This document shows, in pieces, positions 5,977 to 10,622 of a DNA stretch of 10,622 nucleotides (the first letter of the stretch is position 1; the number at the start of each line of letters is the position of its first letter). The position numbers were made by a program, and so were the translations under genes. The notes beneath the pieces are model-generated. The model did not search any database. It was not told where the DNA came from and saw only the letters and a list, made by a program, of their open reading frames with translations. This DNA is from Baffinella frigidus (lineage: Eukaryota; Cryptophyceae; Cryptomonadales; Baffinellaceae). The DNA is taken from assembly GCA_026770585.1 (NCBI GenBank), contig MU647960.1, positions 27,029-37,650 of the forward strand, read 5' to 3'.

Positions 5977-6365
5977 CAACCACCTATTGAAAAGGAACTG
6001 ATTCAGTTATCTCCCGAGAATAGAGCTCCCCACGGCCCTGCGGCGGAGCCTGGGCAAGTTGCGGCGTGTTACGCACCTTTTTGTAGAGAAAGATTTGCTG
6101 ACTTTCGGGAAAGATTTGCTGACTCTCGGGCACATATATTGGTCTTTTTTGTAGGTTCAAGAACTCAAGCTTGAATCTACGCTTGAATTCATGCAAGTGC
6201 TTGTTGCAACAAGCGACGCAGGACAGCGACACCCGAACTGTTGGGGGCCTTGAATGAGCCACAGCGCTGCAGTGTGGCACACGATTCCCCGTACGCCTGG
6301 AGATATCCCTCGACAAATTTCATCTTGGAAGATAACTGAATCAGTTTCTTTTCAATAGGAGGTTG
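5977..6365. mobile_element. 389-bp TIR element at the edge of a telomere array
   Basis: Left end 5977-6012 (CAACCACCTATTGAAAAGGA + ACTGATTCAGTTATCT) is matched in reverse complement by 6330-6365 at 34 of 36 positions. The TIR contains an odd palindrome AACTGATTCAGTT. The interior carries a 21-bp tandem duplication and a - strand open frame of about 110 residues (5984-6316). That frame has a C-rich patch (LSCVACCNKHLHEF), but it runs across both TIRs and the duplication, so I do not call it a gene. No target duplication is obvious at these borders. Likely a non-autonomous DNA transposon. Confidence 0.75.
6088..6129 (+). repeat. 21-bp tandem duplication
   Basis: GAAAGATTTGCTGACTTTCG + G at 6088-6108, repeated at 6109-6129 with one substitution, inside the 389-bp element. 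Confidence 0.9.
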
Positions 6366-6433
6366 CACAGGAGAAATTGGTCAGGGCAGAGTAAATTCAT
6401 TTAGGCCTCTTAATTAAATGAAAACGCTAATTA

Positions 6434-6452
6434 GGGAACTGATTCAGTTATC
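6434..6452 (+). repeat. solo copy of the 389-bp element's terminal motif
   Basis: GGAACTGATTCAGTTATCT is identical to the inner part of the left TIR at 5977-6012 and in the same orientation, but no matching right end is seen after it. It is a truncated second element, or part of a longer composite end (about 6366-6470). Sequence from here to 6523 holds no gene. Confidence 0.8.
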
Positions 6453-6523
6453 TTTTGAGATACAATTGAAACACGCGATCTTGGGCAGCAGGACTTCTCG
6501 CCCGAGGCTGGTTATAAGGCTGC

Positions 6524-6580
6524 TGAAACCCTGGACCCTAAACACCAAACCCTAAACCCTAAACCCTAAACTCTAACCCC
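6524..6580 (+). repeat. interstitial telomere repeat 6
   Basis: Seven or eight CCCTAAA-type units (CCCTGGA, CCCTAAACACCAAA, then three clean units). Same orientation as the others. Confidence 0.9.
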
Positions 6581-6629
6581 CAAATCAGGACTTCTGCAAG
6601 CACGCACACACGGAGATCACGCGCCTCAC

Positions 6630-6665
6630 AGCAACCACGTGGTGCGGCCGCACCACGTGGTTGCT
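6630..6665. repeat. 36-bp perfect palindrome
   Basis: The left half 6630-6647 (AGCAACCACGTGGTGCGG) is followed at once by its exact reverse complement, 6648-6665. There is no spacer and no mismatch. The centre is GCGGCCGC, and each arm holds CCACGTGG. It lies between two telomere arrays, 50 bases after one and directly before the other. Could be a cruciform or binding site, the residue of a fused hairpin end, or a cloning/adapter artefact. Confidence 0.95.
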
Positions 6666-6666
6666 C

Positions 6667-6751
6667 CCCAAACCCGAAACCCGAAACCCTCAACCCTAAA
6701 CCCTGAACCCCGAACCCTACACCCCAAACTACAAACCCTCAACCCTGAACC

Positions 6752-6789
<38 letters not shown>

Positions 6790-7018
6790 CACCCTAAACC
6801 CTAAACCCTAAACCCTAAACCCTAAACCCTAAACCCTAAACCCCACACCCTAAACCCTAAACCCCAAACCCTAAACCTCAAAGCCTAAAACTTCAACCCT
6901 AAACCCTAAACCCTAAACCCTAAATCCCAAACCCTAAACCCTAAACCCCAAACCCTAAACCCCAGACCCAAAACCCGAAATCCGAATCCCGAAACCCTAA
7001 ACCCCACACCCTCAACCT
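6667..7018 (+). repeat. interstitial telomere repeat 7 (~350 bp)
   Basis: About 50 heptamers. The core 6792-6842 is perfect CCCTAAA. The flanks are CCCGAAA, CCCTGAA, CCCCAAA and CCCACA variants. Longest array of the window, C-rich strand on +. Open frames in it on the - strand (GFRVWGLGFRV) are translated TTTAGGG and not genes. Confidence 0.95.
6750..6784 (+). repeat. homogeneous CCCTCAA sub-array
   Basis: Five contiguous CCCTCAA units (TTGAGGG), with a sixth at 6736-6742 separated by CCCTGAA. A second, independent local amplification of a variant heptamer. Confidence 0.85.
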
Positions 7019-7182
7019 TAGGTTGCGTATCCCTCCGCGAGTGGACTCTGCAGAACCCTATCTCTGTCTGAGCAAAACTGGGCTCGACACAAAATGCATT
7101 TAGAGCAGGAAATCTACCAAAATGCAACTAAAATGCATTTATGGTGAGCCTTTTTTTACGAGGCAGAGATAAATCCCGTCTA

Positions 7183-7248
7183 GAGGGGTACCTTTTTGAC
7201 AAGACAACCCCCCCCCCAAGGACCACCGTAGGATCCTGGGGATATATG
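7183..7248 (+). mobile_element. left half of a fold-back element, interrupted by copy D
   Basis: AGGGGTACC, a C10 run (7208-7217) and AAGGACCACCGTAGGATCCT follow the order of the 3931-3987 left arm. The segment ends at the TA that flanks the 117-bp element at 7251, suggesting that copy D inserted here. Sequence 7019-7182 upstream holds only AAAATGCATTTA words in triplicate and no gene. Confidence 0.5.
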
Positions 7249-7250
7249 TA

Positions 7251-7367
7251 CAGGGTTTACTCGAATTGAAGGACATGCACCGTCCTAGTGTCCTGCAGCA
7301 GGGCTAGGCCCAGGAGCCTAGGACTACCCTAGGGGCGGTTCGAGTTTTTCTTCGCGAGCAACCCCCG
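7251..7367. mobile_element. 117-bp fold-back element, copy D, flanked by TA
   Basis: Left CAGGGTTTACTCGAATTGAA + GGACATGCACCG pairs with right CGGTTCGAGTTTTTCTTCGC + GAGCAACCCCCG, with a centre CTAGGCCCAGGAGCCTAGG. It is exactly 117 bp like copies A and B, and it is the only copy with TA on both sides (7249-7250, 7368-7369). The right arm is more diverged than the left. Confidence 0.7.
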
Positions 7368-7369
7368 TA

Positions 7370-7420
7370 CCTCTCTCTTGAGATAATACTCATCCCCTAG
7401 GACCACCGTAAGACGGCCAC
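7370..7420 (+). repeat. fold-back-family fragment
   Basis: CCTCTCTCTTGAGATAATAC then CCCCTAGGACCACCGTAAGA: the CCTAGGACCACCGTAGGG core again, preceded by a decayed arm. Confidence 0.45.
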
Positions 7421-7462
7421 CATTCCTGCATTGTGTACTAACGCCTCGGGTTGGGGGGGGGG

Positions 7463-7468
7463 TATATA
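7463..7468 (+). promoter_or_regulatory. TATA-like box
   Basis: TATATA set between a G10 run and GGGGGG, 58 bases upstream of the ATG at 7521. The position fits a core promoter for the small frame that follows. By sequence alone it is only suggestive. Confidence 0.3.
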
Positions 7469-7520
7469 GGGGGGCTGGTTTGAGGCGGGCGAGGGAAGGT
7501 CATGTGCACTCTCCAGATCT

Positions 7521-7697
7521 ATGACACATGCGTTCTCCAGCACGACCACTTTAAGGGAGCTCTATGAGCGGGTAGAAGTACAGCAGGGGAATCTGCTCAC
7601 AGGAGGAGGCGGCGCGCGCAGCGGGCAGCAGACGGACACAGGAATGGTCAGGCAAGTTTTGGATGAAGCTCCGGCCTCCGAATTCCTCCTCCTTTAG
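7521..7697 (+). CDS. possible 58-aa mini-gene, unknown product
   Basis: ATG at 7521 to TAG at 7695-7697, 58 residues. An in-frame stop lies upstream at 7467-7469, so 7521 would be the first possible start in frame, although an out-of-frame ATG at 7502 opens a 21-residue overlapping frame. The peptide has a charged, helix-prone start (TTLRELYERVEVQQGNLL), a glycine-rich linker (TGGGGARSG) and a second short helix (GMVRQVLDEAP), ending in SEFLLL. There is no signal peptide, membrane segment or Cys/His motif. A TATA-like box lies 58 bases upstream and TGTAA 33 bases after the stop. It could equally be the last exon of a gene whose earlier part is lost, or a chance frame. I recognise no family. 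Confidence 0.3.
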   Translation: MTHAFSSTTTLRELYERVEVQQGNLLTGGGGARSGQQTDTGMVRQVLDEAPASEFLLL

Positions 7698-7729
7698 AAG
7701 GGGGAATTGGAGCCGTTAGCTGCCTTCCT

Positions 7730-7734
7730 TGTAA
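7730..7734 (+). terminator. possible TGTAA poly(A) signal
   Basis: TGTAA is the usual polyadenylation signal in green algae such as Chlamydomonas and Volvox. It lies 33 bases after the stop of the 58-aa frame. A five-base word occurs by chance often, so this supports the mini-gene only weakly and only if the source is a green alga. Confidence 0.2.
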
Positions 7735-7795
7735 TAATCACGTCCCCGTTGTTTCTTCCTTTTGACTTTCGTAAGTTAATTTCTCTCAAGGGCTG

Positions 7796-7892
7796 TTCTT
7801 AAGTTGACATTCCTTAAGTGTTCCAGGGCGTCTGTCGCTCCCTTCTCCACCCCTTGAGCCTCATAACTCTTCCTCGTCACATTGGTCTCTCA
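7796..7892 (+). repeat. ~98-nt inverted repeat, left arm
   Basis: Aligns with the reverse complement of 10525-10622 over its whole length at roughly 70% identity with one small gap. Shared blocks include CTTAAGTTGA at the outer end, CTTAAGT, CCAGGG, CCTCATAAC and TGGTCTCTCA at the inner end. Beyond 7892 the similarity stops. The outer end contains a small palindrome built on CTTAAG. It brackets, with its partner, the 9079-10221 coding region. Confidence 0.8.
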
Positions 7893-9078
7893 CCCTCGCT
7901 CATGACGATAGAGGACTTAACGGCTGGGTCCACTTCAGGCTCCTAAGGCGCTGAGACGTAGGAGGGCCGCGAGACGGATCCCCTTCCGTAATGGAGGCCA
8001 GCGCGTCGCTTCGGCTTCGCGGAATCCTGCGTGAAGGGGTTCCAGGCTGAATTGTCCTTTAGAGGAGTGGTTCCTGTATCTAGATTTCAAGACCAGAGAG
8101 AGGAGGAAAGTTTAAATAGGGCTCGACATTGTCGTCACGGGCGTCACCTGGATTTGGGCCATAGCTGAGGAGCACACAAAGTTTTAGCATAAGTTCTGGT
8201 TCAGCTTTCAGCTTTCAGGGAGGTCTCAGCTCATCTGGAGCGGAGGTAGTCAGGCCATTTTGAGCGTCATTTGAGTTTCTATTTCAAGGAGAGAGGAGAC
8301 AGGGTTGATTAGGCTCGAGAGCCTTGCGTTGCAGTATCCGGGAGTTTCAGTTCGAGGGAACTGCTGGAGAGCCTTGCGTTGCTGTATCCGGGAGTCTCAG
8401 TTCGAAGAGGTTTGTTTTGCGAGAGTTCAAGTGAGCCTTGCTTTCTTTTCCAAAGTCTGGGGAGAGTGGTCACCAGGCTTCAAGTGCTTAGGTGTGGTAA
8501 CACCTGATCCTGCGTGGTCCCAGCTTGGGGAGGTCCCCCGTCCTCGCCTCTCCGTTGTGTACCTTCTTGAGGGGAAGTGCTGGTTAGGGGCAGCTGTCGG
8601 TCGCGCTTGCCCACGAGAGAGGACTGGGAGTCAGATAGCTTTCAATCTCGTCATGGGCCTAAGTGCGCGGTGTGATTCCATGAGAGGGTATTTCGGAGTG
8701 GGCAAGAATTCTTCTCCCAACACTGTGATTGGTCGGACTCTGAGTTAGACTCTTTTGCCCTGAGAGGTCACAACCGGCCCCTATACGCCTCATGTTGTGA
8801 GTGGAAGCTGTACTTCTTGGTTGTTTTGTAGTAATCATTTGAGATGGACAGTCTGACTCTCTTGGCTTTGCCTCAAGTTCTTTCGCAGGGAGGGGCTTAT
8901 CCTGTGGTCGCTCTACTTCCTCGATTCGCCTCCCCTTCCGAGGGTTATAGAGCTTTCCTCCTGCGTTGCACACGAGAGGGCGAGAGAAGGGCGGATTTTG
9001 CTTTCGCTTGGGAGGCTTGCATGTTCGATTTCGACAGGGCAGGACATGTTTGCAGGACAGGGTTACGAGGTCTCGTAG
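7893..9078 (+). other. G/T-biased non-coding leader, intron or LTR-like region
   Basis: About 1.2 kb with many GAGAGAGG, TTTCAAG and GGCTCGA words, but no consistent reading frame. Two similar blocks (8083-8126 and 8282-8318: TTTCAAG...GAGAGAGGA...GGCTCGA) suggest old internal duplication. The open frame at 8305-8748 crosses a 50-bp tandem repeat whose two units fall in different frames. The one at 8844-9233 has no motif and overlaps the main coding region in another phase. GTGAGT at 8796-8801 and GTAAGT at 7771-7776 are possible splice donors. No primer-binding site or reverse transcriptase is seen. Confidence 0.45.
8317..8406 (+). repeat. 50-bp-spaced tandem repeat
   Basis: GAGAGCCTTGCGTTGC(A/T)GTA + TCCGGGAGT(T/C)TCAGTTCGA occurs at 8317-8356 and 8367-8406, 40 bases with three or so substitutions, period 50. 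Fifty is not a multiple of three, so the units are read in different frames. Confidence 0.9.
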
Positions 9079-10221
9079 ATGCGAGGGTGTGTTGTTGTTC
9101 AGGGCGCATCACGAGAGACTGCGATGTTTCCAGAGAGAGGATGTTATTCCAGCTTTCTGATTACACACCGAGTCTATTTCCGGTCGAGGTTGTCCTCGAG
9201 CGGTCGTCCTCACCGCTCTCCTGCTCTGGGTAGGAGAGCGGGGTTGTTTCAGGGCTCCGAGACGGTCACGGTCCTTGTCCGTTTTTCCGCGGAAGACGCC
9301 TTCGAGGAGAACACCCTGTCCATCTACCAGGCAACGGCTCAAGACCTCAACGTCTGCATCACCATCTCCCCACCCACGATCCGAATCAACAGAAGCACGT
9401 ACCAGCTTCTGTATGAGCCCGCCGGGGGAATCGGGGCGGAACCGGGCCTCTGCGTCCACATGCCGATCAAGAGAGGCATCGACGTGCTGAACAACATGCC
9501 CGATGGGGACTTCGGTTCGGCCGACTACGTCACCGGACGCCGGACCCCGGCCTCCGCCGCAACGAACCTCGCCCTGCTAGCCGCCGCGGGCATCAGCTCT
9601 GAGAACATGACTGCCTGGACACAAAGCCACGCTATGCCCTGCGGAAGGTCCCCCGTGTGGCTGCTGGCCGCCCTTAGTCACCTGCGAAGCCTCCGCCAGG
9701 CGCCAACGCGGGACATATTCGTCAGAGGCGACAGCGAGTCCAACGAACGCCCCATTCATCAGATCGGGGATGGGGTGACAAGCTCGCTGTTTCGCGAGTT
9801 TGAATGTCCCAAAGCACACGTGTGGGTCTACGCGCCAGGCATCCCACACGCGGTTGTCGCAGTAGTCGCATCCGCTGACCCCCTCGCAAACCGCCCCATG
9901 ATCTCCCTGTCCTGCGCCGTCGCCCACGGCGTCGACGCCGCCGCACTCGAACACCTCCAAGGCACCGGGGTCATCCGCGAACTGTTCAAGACCGAGGGCG
10001 GAGCCCTCAGGCGCAGCCTGGAGCCGCACCTCACCAAGTACCGCGTACTGGGCGAGGTGGACCTGCGCCTGAACCTCCAGCCGGCACACCTGCCTCCGAT
10101 CTGGATACCAACCCGCATGCTGGTGTACGAGGACAGGTCGCTGGGCCGCAACACCTGCATCGACATGGTGCTCGACATGAGCCTGATCAATCTGCTCCCA
10201 CCACAGCGACGCGGAATTTGA
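9079..10221 (+). CDS. orphan protein, terminal exon likely from 9253
   Basis: An open frame of 380 codons from ATG 9079 to TGA 10219-10221. Residues 1-58 have the composition of the non-coding DNA upstream. From residue 59 (GSETVTVLVRFSAEDAFEEN) codon third positions become strongly C/G, and the change falls exactly at TTTCAG/GG. I take 9253-10221 (322 residues) as a real terminal exon and the ATG at 9079 as doubtful. The protein has an alanine-rich helix (158-171, ASAATNLALLAAAG) and a hydrophobic strand-like patch (248-267, starting VWVYAPGIPHAVVAVV). Its C-terminus reads IDMVLDMSLINLLPPQRRGI. There is no signal peptide, transmembrane helix, zinc knuckle, retropepsin DTG, DDE/RT motif or nucleotide-binding loop. 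The C-terminal part is only loosely like the end of retropepsin-type domains and the active-site motif is absent, so I assign no function. It is the only convincing coding region here, bracketed by inverted repeats (7796-7892, 10525-10622). A long antisense frame (9577-10251) is its shadow. Confidence 0.55.
   Translation: MRGCVVVQGASRETAMFPERGCYSSFLITHRVYFRSRLSSSGRPHRSPALGRRAGLFQGSETVTVLVRFSAEDAFEENTLSIYQATAQDLNVCITISPPTIRINRSTYQLLYEPAGGIGAEPGLCVHMPIKRGIDVLNNMPDGDFGSADYVTGRRTPASAATNLALLAAAGISSENMTAWTQSHAMPCGRSPVWLLAALSHLRSLRQAPTRDIFVRGDSESNERPIHQIGDGVTSSLFREFECPKAHVWVYAPGIPHAVVAVVASADPLANRPMISLSCAVAHGVDAAALEHLQGTGVIRELFKTEGGALRRSLEPHLTKYRVLGEVDLRLNLQPAHLPPIWIPTRMLVYEDRSLGRNTCIDMVLDMSLINLLPPQRRGI
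9244..9252 (+). other. candidate 3' splice site
   Basis: TTGTTTCAG, cut after 9252. The codon-biased coding sequence starts immediately after it, in phase 0 (GGC at 9253). Sequence upstream lacks coding composition. This is the most natural exon border; no donor can be assigned. Confidence 0.45.
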
Positions 10222-10352
10222 CCACGATCCCCACGACCGGGGAGTTCGCAACGCTCAGCATCTGCTATTTCGTGAATCGAATCTCTCCACCTGCAACACA
10301 GCCTGCAAGATACGGGAGGAGAGGGACGCAGAAGCCTGACCATCACAACTCG
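10222..10352. other. 3' flank of the orphan gene
   Basis: C-rich sequence without a TGTAA or AATAAA signal that I can see. No separate gene. Confidence 0.4.
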
Positions 10353-10511
10353 CCGCCTCCATCGTTGCCGCTGCCTACGTCGGCCTCCTCTCGCTCACGC
10401 ACCTCAGCGAGGGTCGGCGGAGCCAACGCGCCGTCCTCACCCGTCACCGTCGCCTACGTCGGCCTCTCCCCGCTCACGCACCTCAGCGAGGGCTGGAGGA
10501 GTCAACGTGCC
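10353..10511 (+). repeat. 79-bp tandem duplication
   Basis: GCCTACGTCGGCCTC...GCTCACGCACCTCAGCGAGG G at 10373-10432 recurs at 10452-10511 (offset 79, about 52 of 60 identical). The similarity reaches back to about 10353. Both units can be read as AYVGL..LTHLSEG.RSQRA, but in different frames because 79 is not a multiple of three. It may be a duplicated relic of coding sequence. It lies between the stop codon and the right inverted repeat. Confidence 0.85.
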
Positions 10512-10524
10512 AACGCGCCGCCTT

Positions 10525-10622
10525 TGAGAGACCAGTATGAGATGGATAGGTTATGAGCCTCCCGAGAGTAGCAAGGAAGGCTCAGGACCCCCTGGGATAC
10601 TTAAGAAAGATCAACTTAAGGA
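10525..10622 (-). repeat. ~98-nt inverted repeat, right arm (reaches window end)
   Basis: Reverse complement partner of 7796-7892. The outermost visible bases CAACTTAAGGA equal the outer end of the left arm in reverse. Because the match continues to the last base of the window, its real end and any target-site duplication are not visible. Confidence 0.8.

Noticed and set aside
5984-6316. 110-residue - strand frame with a CVACCNKH patch as a zinc-finger gene
   Set aside because: It begins and ends in the element's inverted ends and includes a 21-bp tandem duplication; a single Cys-rich patch is not a domain.
5678-7018. CRISPR-like array of short repeats
   Set aside because: Seven-base contiguous telomere heptamers without spacers, in eukaryotic context.
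6906-7127. - strand open frame with GFRVWGLGFRV repeats (also 1643-1828)
   Set aside because: It is the translation of TTTAGGG heptamers; any such array gives a stop-free repetitive frame.
8305-8748. 147-residue + strand open frame
   Set aside because: It spans a 50-bp tandem repeat whose units are read in different frames. No codon bias or motif.
8844-9233. 129-residue + strand open frame
   Set aside because: Lies in the G/T-biased region, overlaps the main coding region in another phase, and shows no motif. It could hold an upstream exon, but nothing supports its borders.
9253-10221. Retroviral-type aspartic protease or gag for the orphan protein
   Set aside because: The C-terminus is faintly similar in pattern, but there is no D(T/S)G active site, no CCHC knuckle, no RT or integrase downstream, and no primer-binding site upstream.
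9577-10251. 224-residue - strand open frame (and 9722-9946, 9828-10346)
   Set aside because: Antisense shadows of the codon-biased 9253-10221 exon; G/C-ending codons leave opposite frames free of stops.

Overview
The window looks like eukaryotic nuclear DNA from a repeat-rich, probably subtelomeric region. Seven stretches of the plant/algal-type telomere heptamer (CCCTAAA on the + strand, TTTAGGG on the -) occur between 658 and 7018, all in the same orientation. TTTAGGG telomeres are known from land plants, many green algae and some other algal/protist groups, so the source is most likely a photosynthetic eukaryote. The sequence alone does not allow a species call. I see no rRNA, tRNA, CRISPR array, bacterial operon or ribosome binding sites.

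Layout. 1-1690: a 234-bp segment found again at 2275, a 60-bp segment present twice (600 and 1143) that runs each time into telomere repeats, and a CT microsatellite leading into a telomere array. 1690-4810: a pile of small inverted-repeat (fold-back, MITE-like) elements. One family has ends like CAGGGGTTACTCG and occurs as compact ~117-bp palindromes (57, 2331, 4129, 7251). An 810-bp element (2935-3744) has the same kind of ends as perfect 28-bp terminal inverted repeats. A sister family (CAGGGGTACCTCGCTCATAAGG) occurs at 2825/3791, 3874, 3931, 4300 and 7183. The 810-bp element sits inside one of these, and the uninterrupted version lies just downstream. Other fold-backs lie at 2617-2749 and 4451-4767.

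4810-5680 has small tandem duplications and no convincing gene. 5680-7020 is mostly degenerate telomere repeat, interrupted by a 389-bp element with 36-bp inverted ends (5977-6365) and by a 36-bp perfect palindrome (6630-6665). 7140-7420 holds more fold-back copies.

7440-10622 is different in character. A possible 58-aa mini-gene (7521-7697) has a TATA-like box upstream. Then a pair of ~98-nt diverged inverted repeats (7796-7892 and 10525-10622, the latter reaching the window end) brackets about 1.2 kb of non-coding DNA and one convincing coding region. That region is an orphan protein ending at 10221, whose codon-biased part begins exactly at a splice-acceptor-like TTTCAG (9252). I recognise no family for it. 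The unit may be a gene-bearing transposon or simply a gene between repeats; its right boundary cannot be seen.

There is no multi-gene pathway here. What can be read is the history of the locus: telomere-repeat seeding, segment duplication, and successive nested insertion of small inverted-repeat elements.
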